Source of the DNA: Opitutales bacterium
GTDB lineage: Bacteria; Verrucomicrobiota; Verrucomicrobiia; Opitutales; Opitutaceae
Direction of reading: 5' to 3'
Assembly: GCA_018700525.1 (NCBI GenBank)
Contig: JABITN010000167.1
Coordinates: 1-64,000, forward strand
DNA length: 64,000 nt
Position 1 is the stretch's first letter. Each line of letters starts with the position of its first letter. Shown here in pieces: positions 55,577 through 64,000 of this stretch. A model generated the notes under the pieces. It was not told where the DNA came from. It saw nothing but the letters and a program-made list of their open reading frames with translations, and did no database searches. The translations under genes and the position numbers were made by a program.

Positions 55577-56989
55577 TCAATCGTTCGGATCGACTAGATT
55601 CCGCCAATCCGGATAGATTGGCCGGTGCTCAGTGGTACTATCCCCTTTTTCAGTTGGAGCTGGCGGGGTCTCGTCCAAGAACGCCTGAAGCCGTTCGCGA
55701 ACGAGCTCTCCACGTTCTCCAGCCGAGCCTTCCACCAAATCACTGGCCTCCTTGAGGTCCTTCGGAACTTCGAAAAAGCGGCCATCGCGATATAACTTAA
55801 ACCGTTCCGTCCGAGCAAACTGTACGGGGACCTTATTCCAATACGGCTGATAGTGAGTAAACACCCAGTCCCGCGGATTGCCTGCCTCGCCTCTCAAACG
55901 CGGCAAAAAGCTGCGGCCATCAATCGGATCAGTTGAATCCATTGCGACTCCCGCCGCATCCGCAAGCGTCGCGTAGAAATCGGTAAAATCGATCAAGTCA
56001 TCTAAAGCTGCTCCATTTGGCGTCTGCCCTTTCCAATAAGCCACGAAAGGAACGTGATTCCCCATATCAGTTGGACCGCCCTTCCCGCCTTTGATATCCT
56101 GCCCCTGCCAACGCGAAGTGATCCCAACGCCCGTACCATTGTCTGCAGTGAAAAGTATAATCGTGTTCTCAGCCAAGCCGAGGGATTCCACTTTGTCTGC
56201 AATCTTGCCGACAATCTTGTCCATGTAATTCACCATCGAAACGAAGTGCTCTTTGTTTCGCGTCTTATCCCATTCGTTCGCTGTCGCCTTAGAAGCGTTC
56301 CCTATCGAATCAGGCGTGGGCACGAACGGATCGTGAACGAGCACCATCGGATAGTAGAGAAAGAACGGATCCTCCGCATTGCGCTCCATAAAATCACAAA
56401 GAAAGTCGCTCATTTGGTCAGGACCATAGGCGCCCGCGTTTTCCTGCTTCGTTATGAATTTCCCATTGGTCTCGATAGGCGGATTCCAGAATCGCTCGCC
56501 GCCAATATCACCCGATTTGCCGGTCGTTACTTGCCAAAGAAAATACTCGTCGAAGCCAGCTTTAGCTGGACGCGTTCCATCATCGTGCCCGGGCAATTCA
56601 TTATAAAGTCCGTTAAGCTGCCACTTTCCCGCGATCGCAGTCTTATACCCGGCTTCCTGCATCAGATGTCCGAACGTTTTTTCATTCGGATTCAAATAAC
56701 CAAAATGAGTGTAATTCCGAAAGTTATACTTTCCGGTCATAATCTTCACCCGCGACGGCGTACAAATCGGAGTCGAAAAACAATTTTTGAAACGGATTCC
56801 CTTCGAAGCGAGTTCATCGATTCGCGGGGTCAGGTAATCCTCGCCGCCGTAACAGCCAAAAGCTTCCCAGCTCACGTCATCCGCCATTATCACAATAACG
56901 TTCGGCTTATTTCCGACTGAGCGGTCCGCTCCAGACAGCACGGTCATACCAAATATGAACAAAAACAAGGGTAGCATGGCAAGTCTCAT
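55577..56989 (-). CDS. Exported sulfatase (S1 family)
   Basis: A 470-residue exported sulfatase (signal PLFLFIFGMTVLSG). VIVIMADDVSWEAFGCYGG binds the metal, CTPSRVKIMTGKY holds formylglycine precursor C76, and GKWQLNG and FTADNGTG complete the site. It is clearly a different subfamily from the sulfatase at 53836 (distinct N-terminal and loop segments). It lies between that gene and an AraC regulator, all on the minus strand. Confidence 0.93.
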   Translation of the reverse strand: MRLAMLPLFLFIFGMTVLSGADRSVGNKPNVIVIMADDVSWEAFGCYGGEDYLTPRIDELASKGIRFKNCFSTPICTPSRVKIMTGKYNFRNYTHFGYLNPNEKTFGHLMQEAGYKTAIAGKWQLNGLYNELPGHDDGTRPAKAGFDEYFLWQVTTGKSGDIGGERFWNPPIETNGKFITKQENAGAYGPDQMSDFLCDFMERNAEDPFFLYYPMVLVHDPFVPTPDSIGNASKATANEWDKTRNKEHFVSMVNYMDKIVGKIADKVESLGLAENTIILFTADNGTGVGITSRWQGQDIKGGKGGPTDMGNHVPFVAYWKGQTPNGAALDDLIDFTDFYATLADAAGVAMDSTDPIDGRSFLPRLRGEAGNPRDWVFTHYQPYWNKVPVQFARTERFKLYRDGRFFEVPKDLKEASDLVEGSAGERGELVRERLQAFLDETPPAPTEKGDSTTEHRPIYPDWRNLVDPND

Positions 56990-57080
56990 GAAAAACGGCT
57001 ACCTAAAAGCACCCACAAGGTCAGCTCTTTTTTTGCTAAGTCTGTCGATGCGCATCAACTTGCCCGAAATTCGTCACAAA

Positions 57081-57103
57081 CCCACGTGCGTCCCTCACGT
57101 GGG
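57081..57103. repeat. Perfect hairpin, GTAGCTAC-related
   Basis: Arms CCCACGTG / CACGTGGG with a 7-nt centre CGTCCCT, in the gap between the AraC gene and the sulfatase. The centre resembles that of the GTAGCTAC family (GTCCCT), suggesting a related or shortened copy. Confidence 0.55.
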
Positions 57104-57174
57104 TTCTGCAATTCTTCCAGACTTACGCAGACTCCACCGGTCCTGCCCAGGAGACGATTTAATGATTAACTCCC

Positions 57175-58083
57175 CTAGGCAATAAAAACGCTCTGCTTCG
57201 ATTGAATACTACGCTCGTCAATTTTTTGGCGGTAAGCCGATCGATATTCTCTCGGCGTCAACCCCACCTGCTCGCGGAAACGTCGATTGAAATTCGATAA
57301 ATTGGAAAACCCGCAAGCGAAGCAAATTTCCACTATTCGCCTGTCTGAAACCTGCAAGCCTTGGCATGCGTGATCTATTCGAATCTCATTCAAAAACTCC
57401 GTAAACGTCTTTCCCGAAACGCCGCGGAAAAATCGACTGAATGCCGAACCGCTCATCCCCACAGCGCGAGCAACGTCGTTCTGAGAGATGCTCTCGCAAA
57501 ACCGCTCGTTTATAAACGCATACGCTTTATTGATACGCTGATCGCCTGCTATTGAATTCGGCTTTGCATATTGGAGGCTCGAAAGCTCCACTCCCCCTGC
57601 ACTCGCCGCCAAGCCATCCAGTAGTTTCAATAACAATTCGATACGGCTCGCCCCATGGGCCTCCTTTAACTGCTCCATCACCCCGACTGTCCCCTCCACG
57701 ATCGGACCCGTAAAATGCAAACCACGGGCGGATCGATCCCAAAGCGCCCTGATCGCTTTCATTTCCGAAATCTCCCAAAACCGATCGCCCAATAAATTCA
57801 AATCGAACTGCATCACCAACGACCGAGCCCATTCGGGATCCTGAGACACCGGTTCGTCATTGAAATACATGTGAGGCAATCCACCGCCAATCATCACCAA
57901 ATCCCCCGGGCAAAATCGACCGATATGGTCTCCGATAAAACGCCTTCCCACACTTGAAGCGATGTAGGTTATCTCGATCTCCGGATGAAAATGATGAGGA
58001 CAATTGAATACCTCTCCAGTGAACTCCGAACACGTAAATGAATGCCCCTTCGAGTGCGTTATCTTTTCAAAATAGAGCTTCAT
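57175..58083 (-). CDS. AraC family transcriptional regulator
   Basis: A 302-residue regulator. The N-terminal cupin-like sensor (residues about 25-70, CPHHFHPEIEITYIASSVGRR in part, then GDLVMIGGGLPHMY) is followed by a C-terminal double helix-turn-helix (residues about 195-290: ISQNDVARAVGMSGSAFSRF, FTEFLNEIRIDHACQGL, EICFACGFSNLSNFNRRF). Its position upstream of two sulfatase genes and divergent from the dioxygenase gene makes these the likely targets. The ligand is probably a sugar or sugar derivative. Confidence 0.9.
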   Translation of the reverse strand: MKLYFEKITHSKGHSFTCSEFTGEVFNCPHHFHPEIEITYIASSVGRRFIGDHIGRFCPGDLVMIGGGLPHMYFNDEPVSQDPEWARSLVMQFDLNLLGDRFWEISEMKAIRALWDRSARGLHFTGPIVEGTVGVMEQLKEAHGASRIELLLKLLDGLAASAGGVELSSLQYAKPNSIAGDQRINKAYAFINERFCESISQNDVARAVGMSGSAFSRFFRGVSGKTFTEFLNEIRIDHACQGLQVSDRRIVEICFACGFSNLSNFNRRFREQVGLTPREYRSAYRQKIDERSIQSKQSVFIA

Positions 58084-58232
58084 TTATCAAACCGTTCTAC
58101 AATTATTCGAAAACTAAGCATCAAAGTATCAATTTTTGCAATATCCGAGTAGGATTGAACTTCATTAATACGCTAATTTCTGGGGCTCACATTTCTGCCA
58201 CGCAGTTTTAAATCCAATACAAATCCCGACAT

Positions 58233-59051
58233 ATGAACACAGAAACCCTCGATCTCGAATCCGAGTACACGATTACTGGCGAGCAAATCGAACGCTTCCA
58301 GAGCGACGGCTACATTAAACTAAAGAACGTCCTCTCCCCCGAGGTCATTGCTCACTACCAAGCTGAGATCACAAAAACCGTCAACGCTCTTAATCAGGAG
58401 ACTCGCGAAATGAACGCACGCGATACGTACAGCAAAGCTTTCCTTCAAATAATGAACCTTTGGCGGACCAACGCAGTCGTCGAGGAATTCATCAAAAGCA
58501 AACGCCTCGGTCGCATCGCCACTCAACTAATGGGAGTGAGCGGCGTCCGCCTCTACCACGACCAAGCCCTCTACAAAGAACCAAGTGGTGGATACACGCC
58601 TTGGCACGTCGATCAATACTATTGGCCGCTTTCCAACAACAACACAGTGACCGCTTGGATTCCCCTCCAAGCTGTACCAATGGAAAAAGGACCGCTAGAA
58701 TTTTCAATTGGCAGCCAAAGCATCGCTTTTGGACGCGATCTCGAAATCAGTGACGCAAGCGAAAAGAAAATCGACGAGCACCTAAAACTCTCCGATCTCC
58801 CTATCGACAGTTCGCCCTTCGATCTAGGCGAAGTCAGTTTCCACTATGGATACACCTTCCACCGAGCCGGTCCCAACACAACCGATCAGACGCGCAAAAT
58901 CATGACGATTATCTACATGGATAAAGACATGCGACTCGCTGAACCGAAAAACCAAAACCAGCAAAACGACTGGGACACATGGATGCCAGACGCCACAATC
59001 GGGGAGATTATCGACACCGAACTAAACCCTGTGATCTACCAAGAGAAATAA
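58233..59051 (+). CDS. Phytanoyl-CoA dioxygenase (PhyH)-like Fe(II)/2-oxoglutarate enzyme
   Basis: A 272-residue cytoplasmic non-heme iron oxygenase. The facial triad is visible as H125-x-D127 in WHVDQYYWPL and H210 in YTFHRAGPN; a 2-oxoglutarate-binding Arg is likely in the following TRKIMTIIYMD. YIKLKNVLSPEVIAHY at the N-terminus is typical of PhyH proteins. Family members hydroxylate diverse small molecules, so the substrate cannot be named. It diverges from the AraC gene with a 149-bp spacer, suggesting shared control. Confidence 0.85.
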   Translation: MNTETLDLESEYTITGEQIERFQSDGYIKLKNVLSPEVIAHYQAEITKTVNALNQETREMNARDTYSKAFLQIMNLWRTNAVVEEFIKSKRLGRIATQLMGVSGVRLYHDQALYKEPSGGYTPWHVDQYYWPLSNNNTVTAWIPLQAVPMEKGPLEFSIGSQSIAFGRDLEISDASEKKIDEHLKLSDLPIDSSPFDLGEVSFHYGYTFHRAGPNTTDQTRKIMTIIYMDKDMRLAEPKNQNQQNDWDTWMPDATIGEIIDTELNPVIYQEK

Positions 59052-59071
59052 TTTCCAAAAATTGCTTCGAA

Positions 59072-59097
59072 GGTAGCTACCGATCTCCGAGCGTCCA
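59072..59097 (+). repeat. Single arm of the GATCTCCGAGCG repeat
   Basis: GGTAGCTACCGATCTCCGAG followed by CGTCCA matches the left arm of the inverted repeat at 8831-8856, with a few substitutions. A partial partner (GGTCGCTA) follows. It lies 20 bp after the dioxygenase stop, between convergent genes. Confidence 0.65.
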
Positions 59098-59162
59098 TTA
59101 ATCGTCAAGGTCGCTAAACGAATACTCCGTTCAATATCGCGGCCCGAAACTCGCCGTCAGAC

Positions 59163-61001
59163 CTAATTACTCAAACCCGCCACGATGGATTCAGTGTACC
59201 TCAGTTCGCCGGTAAATGCGTCGTAGTACTTGAACATTACTTGCGGATGCGGGAAGGCCACCCAACGTTCGTCGCCCCGCTGTATTGGACTATTGAAAAC
59301 ATTGTTGATCTGAACGACGCAATAATGCGGATGGATTCGCTCCAGGCGCGGAGCGTCGCCTAGCACATAGGATGACCAGCGAATCTCGCATTCGCGCGGA
59401 CCGTATTTGAACAGGCCATTGGCAGGACGATTTCCTTCGTCCACGGCTGGTACGTGATTGACCGAGTTGCCGGGACCAGATGCGAATTCCCATATATTCG
59501 GCGTTACCTTAATCGCAAAGCTATTGTGCAAATCGCCGGTCATCATGAAAAATTGCTTCGGTTCGCGTTTCTCGAAAAATTCGATAAGATCCTCTCGCTC
59601 TTCGAGAAAGACCGTCCACGCATCGTCTTTGGCTACGGCTAAATTAAGGTCGCTGCCGCCACCATTGCCGACATGCGGGATCATGAAATCGACCGACGAT
59701 GCCATGAAAAAGAAATCCGCATCCGATTGATCGATCGTATCCTTCACCCACTTCAGCTGCTGCTTACCCAAAATCGTCGCTCCAGGCTGTGCAGGATTTT
59801 TCACATCATGCATCGAACGATGCGAACGCGTATCGAGCAAAAGAAACTCGCAATTGGCTACGCGGAACGATCCATACGAGCGACGACCCACCGAGTAAGC
59901 CGCTTGGCCATCTGCCCGGCCTGCAGGTTCAATTTTCAAGCGATGCTTATCGATAACCTTTACGATTCCATAAACTCCCGAATTCGGATCCCCCGGAATC
60001 GCATCGAGATCGCTAGACATGATGCCGTCAGTAAGCTTGCCCCAATGGACGTGCAAATTCGCGTAGTCTTCGACCGATAGCGATGTGAAATCCACATTGG
60101 GATCGTAAAGCACGTCGCTCCCTTTTTCGAACGTTCCTTTTCCAAATCGAGCCTTCTTGTCATGAGCCACTGGATTCGCCCAACCCAAATAATCAAACCA
60201 TCCCTTAACTGCCGTATCACGAAAAACAGCTCGGCGATTAACGTATCCAACTTCTCCAGTGCCGTAAATATCGTTGATAAGTTCATGATCGTCGAATGTG
60301 AAGAAGCTCGGCACTCTACTGTGCCACTCCATCATATTGCGACCGCGATTCATATAAGTTTTGTAATTCTCCCAAACTCCGGTCACCGCTGGCGCCAGGT
60401 TTACAATATCCGGTTTTTCACTTGGTCCCGCTCGAACTTGCTTCAACCATGCATCCGCCGGAAAGTCGCGATCCTCTTCGTATAGCCAGTCCCCATTTAA
60501 AATCGCGAAGCTTACATGGTCCGCGACCTGATCGTTCAACGTATCGTAGATTGGCATACTCGGCCCCACACTCGATTGGGGCTTCTGATTCACACAGGAA
60601 ACGAATTCGAATTGGAAGTTGAATAACCCCTCTGGGTTATGCTCGTCATTTGCGAAATCGCTCCCTCTTGGCAACGTCCGAAACGAACCTGCTAATCCTC
60701 TATCCACAGTGTAATAGTAGAGTGTGTCTGGATACAGATTCGTTAGCGTTACGACTCCCGTGTTATCGTTTTCCAGTTTCGTATCCACGTACTCCGATAC
60801 CATCAGCTGTTTGAATTTCTCCGTGCCGTATCGAACGGAGACTTCGCCTGGGATATTCGTCCGTACCCAAATGCTCATTGTCGTCGGACCCGGCCTCCCT
60901 AACATCGGCCCGTGAGTGACCTTAAAGTCCACTATCGAGGTGTCAGCTAGGAGAAATGAAATCGAAAACGAGAGAATCAGGAGTAGAGAAACGAGTTTCA
61001 T
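59163..61001 (-). CDS. PhoD-type alkaline phosphatase / phosphodiesterase
   Basis: A 612-residue exported metallophosphoesterase (signal LVSLLLILSFSISFLLA). The N-terminal fibronectin-like PhoD domain (VTHGPMLGRPGPTTMSIWVRT, LYPDTLYYYTVD) precedes the catalytic part with NGDWLYEEDRDF, PSFFTFDDHELINDIYG and MMTGDLHNSFAIKV, which hold Asp, Asn and His metal ligands. PhoD enzymes use Fe/Ca and release phosphate from diesters. It may supply phosphate or cleave phosphorylated glycans; context alone does not decide. Confidence 0.88.
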   Translation of the reverse strand: MKLVSLLLILSFSISFLLADTSIVDFKVTHGPMLGRPGPTTMSIWVRTNIPGEVSVRYGTEKFKQLMVSEYVDTKLENDNTGVVTLTNLYPDTLYYYTVDRGLAGSFRTLPRGSDFANDEHNPEGLFNFQFEFVSCVNQKPQSSVGPSMPIYDTLNDQVADHVSFAILNGDWLYEEDRDFPADAWLKQVRAGPSEKPDIVNLAPAVTGVWENYKTYMNRGRNMMEWHSRVPSFFTFDDHELINDIYGTGEVGYVNRRAVFRDTAVKGWFDYLGWANPVAHDKKARFGKGTFEKGSDVLYDPNVDFTSLSVEDYANLHVHWGKLTDGIMSSDLDAIPGDPNSGVYGIVKVIDKHRLKIEPAGRADGQAAYSVGRRSYGSFRVANCEFLLLDTRSHRSMHDVKNPAQPGATILGKQQLKWVKDTIDQSDADFFFMASSVDFMIPHVGNGGGSDLNLAVAKDDAWTVFLEEREDLIEFFEKREPKQFFMMTGDLHNSFAIKVTPNIWEFASGPGNSVNHVPAVDEGNRPANGLFKYGPRECEIRWSSYVLGDAPRLERIHPHYCVVQINNVFNSPIQRGDERWVAFPHPQVMFKYYDAFTGELRYTESIVAGLSN

Positions 61002-61158
61002 GGCTAAAGACTAAACAGGGGTCCTCCTGGGAGGCCAAGCGAATACGTGCCTAACCAAAGTCAAATGGCATTCATATTCCGAGAGAATCTCCAGTATGCC
61101 GAAACCGGAGAATCAACCTAAAACCAATATCGGAGCCGACCACTCCTGAGCTATGCGA

Positions 61159-62598
61159 CTATGCCATAATGCCCTTGACCAAACGGCCATGCACATCGGT
61201 CAGGCGGAAACGGCGGCCTTGGAATTTATAAGTCAGTCGTTCGTGATCGATGCCTAAAATATTCAACATCGTTGCATGGAGATCGTGCACATGCACCGGA
61301 TCCTGAGTGATATTGTAGCAATAGTCATCTGTCGCTCCGTAGCTAATACCGGGTTTCACCCCCGCCCCTGCCATAAAGATCGTAAAGCAGCGCGGATGGT
61401 GATCCCGTCCATAATCTACTTCAGTCAAGGCTCCTTGACTGTAAATCGTCCGTCCGAACTCTCCGCCCCAAACGACCAAAGTATCCTCTAGTAGTCCGCG
61501 TTGTTCTAGATCCTCAATCAAAGCGGCCGTGGCCTGGTCCGTATCGTAGCACTGTCCTTTAATCTGCTTAGGCAAGGTCTTATGCTGATCCCAACCCATG
61601 TGGAAGAGCTGCACAAAACGAACGTCCCGTTCAACCAACCGACGGGCCAAAATGCAATTATGAGCATAGCTCCCCTTGTTGCGAGATTCCGGACCGTAAG
61701 CGTCGAAGGTTCGATCCGACTCGTCTGCCATATCAGTCAGCCCTGGAACCGAAGTCTGCATCCGGTACGCCAGTTCGTATTGGGAAATACGCGTCGAAAT
61801 TTCCGGGTCGCCCACTTCCTCGTAACGTTTCTGGTTAATCGCGTTGAGATCGTCTAACATGCGCCGTCGCATAGGTCGATTCACTCCGTGCGGGTCGTTG
61901 AGGTAAAGCACTGGATCACCGACTCCACGAAACTTAACTCCCTGGTGCGTCGTCGGCAAAAACCCGCTTCCCCATAGACGATCGTAAAGCGGTTGTCCTC
62001 CAGGGCGCCCCGTTCCCGTGGAAATCATCGACACGAAAGTAGGCAAATCTTCGTTCATGCTTCCCAGTCCATAGGAAAGCCACGACCCGATCGACGGACG
62101 TCCCGCAATCTGCGAGCCGGTTTGGAAAAAAGTGATCGCCGGGTCGTGATTGATCGCCTCCGTGTACATCGATTTAATGAAGCACAATTTATCGGATACG
62201 CGGGCCACGTTCGGCATCAATTCGCTCACCCACGCCCCGCTGCTTCCATGCTGCTTAAAATTAAAAATCGTGGGAGCCACTGGAAAGCGCTTTTGCCCAG
62301 ACGTCATTCCAGTCAGACGCTGTCCCTGCCGCACCGAGTCTGGCAGGTCCTGATCGAAGCGATTAGCCATCTCCGGTTTCCAGTCGAAAAGATCCAGCTG
62401 AGACGGAGCCCCCGATTGAAAAAGATAAATAACGCGCTTCGCCTTCGCTGTAAAGTTAGGGAATGCCGACGATGTATCCGCTCCCAGTAAATCCTTCCCT
62501 AATAGGCTCGCTAGTGCAGCTGAGCCTATTCCATTCGCCGCTCGACCGAAAAACTGGCGGCGATTCATCAAGTAACGCGATTCGAGAAGTGGGTCCAT
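61159..62598 (-). CDS. DUF1501-family exported protein
   Basis: A 479-residue protein beginning MDPLLESRYLMNRRQFFGRA, the usual DUF1501 N-terminus with a twin-arginine motif. Conserved blocks are YLFQSGAPSQLDLFDWKP, WSELMPN-type and KSMYTEAINHDPAITFFQTG, then WGGEFGRTIYSQG, GRDHHPRCFTIFMAGAGVKPG in part and VHDLHATMLNILGIDHERLTY. The fold is sulfatase/phosphatase-related, but function is unknown. It is the downstream partner of the PSD1/DUF1553 gene, the usual order in this phylum. Confidence 0.92.
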   Translation of the reverse strand: MDPLLESRYLMNRRQFFGRAANGIGSAALASLLGKDLLGADTSSAFPNFTAKAKRVIYLFQSGAPSQLDLFDWKPEMANRFDQDLPDSVRQGQRLTGMTSGQKRFPVAPTIFNFKQHGSSGAWVSELMPNVARVSDKLCFIKSMYTEAINHDPAITFFQTGSQIAGRPSIGSWLSYGLGSMNEDLPTFVSMISTGTGRPGGQPLYDRLWGSGFLPTTHQGVKFRGVGDPVLYLNDPHGVNRPMRRRMLDDLNAINQKRYEEVGDPEISTRISQYELAYRMQTSVPGLTDMADESDRTFDAYGPESRNKGSYAHNCILARRLVERDVRFVQLFHMGWDQHKTLPKQIKGQCYDTDQATAALIEDLEQRGLLEDTLVVWGGEFGRTIYSQGALTEVDYGRDHHPRCFTIFMAGAGVKPGISYGATDDYCYNITQDPVHVHDLHATMLNILGIDHERLTYKFQGRRFRLTDVHGRLVKGIMA

Positions 62599-62694
62599 GG
62601 GTGGAAGAAGTTGAAATTAGGAATTTTGAATCTGGTACATCATCTTGAAAGTTTCATATGTATAGATCATTAAAACGACCATTGAAAATCAAAT

Positions 62695-62764
62695 AACCAC
62701 CGAGAACACTGATATTATAAGGGTTAAGCCTGATCATCAGTGTATATCAGTGTCCTCAGTGGTT
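62695..62764. repeat. Palindromic ~80-bp element (copy 2)
   Basis: Arms of 21 bp (62695-62715 and 62744-62764) pair with two mismatches and carry the same words as copy 1 (AACCACCGAGAACACTGATA; TCAGTGTCCTCAGTGGTT). The centre shares AGCCT…TCATCAGTGTA with copy 1. It splits the DUF1553 and DUF1501 genes, within a 270-bp gap that holds nothing else recognisable. Confidence 0.85.
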
Positions 62765-62868
62765 TAATGAATTCTTAGCCTTGGTTTTCGCAGGTCGCTC
62801 TTTGATTCAATGGTATCAACGTAATTCATAAGACTATGCACTAGGATCTAAGATTTCGGATTTAATAC

Positions 62869-64000
62869 TTATTCCTTAGTGACGGTTTCGTCGAGGTTGA
62901 GCAGTGTACTGGCGACCATGGTCATAGCCGCTAATTCTGGGGAACTTAGATCCGGGTGAGCCCTCGAAGCTCCTGTAGTAACCAAACTGTTCGCGCGTTC
63001 GGGTTGGGTTCTAAATTCGGAGAGGTAATCTTCGTAACCCGTTTCCAATATGGAAAGCGTCTCTTCTTCCGGAGACCGAGCCAAGACCAGTCGATGCCCG
63101 AATTCGATGCGATCCGAGGACGATTCTCCACCTTCGCGAAGCATCCGCTCCCCGAGAGCTCTGGCCGCTTCGACGAATTGAGGATCATTCATCAAATTCA
63201 ACGCCTGCAAGGGCGTATTCGTTGCATTGAGACTAACTGAACAAATTTCACGTGACGAATTGTCGAAATTCATCATCGATGGCGGTGGTACTGTCCGGCG
63301 CCAAAACGTGTATAGACTTCTCCGATACAAATCATTGCCTTTGCCAACGATATACTTGTAGCCCTTTGCGCTGACTTCATCCCAAAGTCCTTCCGGCTGA
63401 TAAGGCATCACCGGCGGACCTCCCTGTTCGTCTGCCAGCAATCCGGAAACCGCTAGAGCTTGATCCCTAAGCGCCTGACCGTACAATCGAAATCGAGGAC
63501 CTCGAGCGAGAAGCCGATTATCAGGATCTTTCTCCAATAGCGTCTCACTAAAGCTCGACGATTGACGATAGGTCGAACTCATGACGATTTTCTTCTGCAT
63601 CGCCTTCACATCCCAATCGCTTTCGATAAACGAAGCCGCCAGGAAATCGAGCAATTCAGGGTGACTGGGGACTTCGCCTTGGGAGCCGAAGTCTTCCGGC
63701 GTTTTAACCAATCCGATTCCGAAGTACATCTGCCAGTATCGATTCACCGCAACACGAGCCGTCAGCGGATTATCGGGATCTACAATCCATTGAGCCAAGC
63801 CCAATCGATTGCGCGGCAACGACGAATCCATTCGAGGAAGAGCATCCATGGTGCCCGGCTCCAGTCGCTCGCTTTTATCAGGTTGGTCATAGGCTCCGCG
63901 GGTTAGCAAGTAGGTCTCTCGCGGCGTATCCATTTCCTCCATTATACTCACTTCAGCTACATGCTTTTTCTCGAAAGCATTTAGCTCCGCTTTTTGATTT
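62869..64000 (-). CDS. PSD1/DUF1553-family protein (5' end beyond window)
   Basis: Only the C-terminal ~376 residues are present; the frame is open to the window edge, so the GTG at 63951 is not the true start. The C-terminal PSD1 domain shows [59 protein letters not shown] and MSSTYRQSS, followed by the usual [20 protein letters not shown]. The missing front normally holds a planctomycete cytochrome c domain and DUF1549. It is transcribed towards the DUF1501 gene across the repeat-bearing gap. Confidence 0.92.
   Translation of the reverse strand, partial: NQKAELNAFEKKHVAEVSIMEEMDTPRETYLLTRGAYDQPDKSERLEPGTMDALPRMDSSLPRNRLGLAQWIVDPDNPLTARVAVNRYWQMYFGIGLVKTPEDFGSQGEVPSHPELLDFLAASFIESDWDVKAMQKKIVMSSTYRQSSSFSETLLEKDPDNRLLARGPRFRLYGQALRDQALAVSGLLADEQGGPPVMPYQPEGLWDEVSAKGYKYIVGKGNDLYRRSLYTFWRRTVPPPSMMNFDNSSREICSVSLNATNTPLQALNLMNDPQFVEAARALGERMLREGGESSSDRIEFGHRLVLARSPEEETLSILETGYEDYLSEFRTQPERANSLVTTGASRAHPDLSSPELAAMTMVASTLLNLDETVTKE

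Noticed and set aside
56054-56920. A 288-residue plus-strand frame opposite a sulfatase gene
   Set aside because: It is antisense to an intact sulfatase with active-site motifs; the residues look like a frame shadow rich in Ile and Arg.

Overview
The window is a bacterial chromosome segment that most resembles the Verrucomicrobiota, class Opitutia/Opitutae (marine, polysaccharide-degrading). The basis is family content, not a computed phylogeny: DUF1501/DUF1553 and DUF1552/DUF1592 gene pairs with planctomycete-type cytochrome c domains, an ASPIC/UnbV FG-GAP protein, a TonB-dependent receptor without a SusD partner, several sulfatases, a GxGYxYP protein and repeated MFS symporters of the GPH type.

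Region 1 (1-5.4 kb) is core metabolism: tRNA-Tyr, queA, a TPR protein, accA and an ilvB-type acetolactate synthase, closed by a strong terminator. Region 2 (5.4-22.8 kb) reads as a beta-1,3-glucan (laminarin) utilisation locus. It holds an exported GH16 glucanase, a secreted FG-GAP/ASPIC protein, a 1163-residue cytoplasmic protein resembling GH94-type (GH149/GH161-like) phosphorylases, a LacI regulator, two GPH-type symporters, two cytoplasmic GH17 enzymes in one operon and a TonB-dependent receptor. A shared 14-bp element, TGCA-N6-TGCA, lies upstream of the GH16/FG-GAP pair, the phosphorylase-like gene/lacI pair and the receptor. The proposed flow is outer-membrane uptake, symport across the inner membrane, then intracellular GH17 cleavage and phosphorolysis, all controlled by the LacI protein.

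Region 3 (22.9-27 kb) has a PP2C phosphatase overlapping a 144-residue kinase-like protein, then glutamine synthetase (GlnII type) and an ammonium transporter. Region 4 (27.1-38 kb) has a DUF1552/DUF1592 pair, a DUF4212 + sodium:solute symporter pair, an NhaC-type antiporter, an unknown exported protein, a PqqB-like metallo-hydrolase lipoprotein and a peptidase E-like lipoprotein.

Region 5 (38-64 kb) is a second carbohydrate/sulfate-ester island. It contains a heparinase II/III-type protein with two medium-chain dehydrogenases, two copies of an unusual gene pair (an Asp-box repeat protein plus a ~640-residue exported protein of unrecognised family), a sialidase-like protein, a GxGYxYP protein, two intact sulfatases and one decayed sulfatase, an AraC regulator, a phytanoyl-CoA dioxygenase-like enzyme, a PhoD-type phosphatase, and a DUF1501/DUF1553 pair running off the right edge. 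A sulfated, possibly uronate-containing glycan is a plausible substrate, but this is inference.

Intergenic DNA, especially 36.9-50 kb, carries dispersed palindromic repeats: a 25-bp GTAGCTAC family, an ~80-bp inverted-repeat element in two copies, and a GATCTCCGAGCG family. No CRISPR array, rRNA, integrase or transposase was seen.
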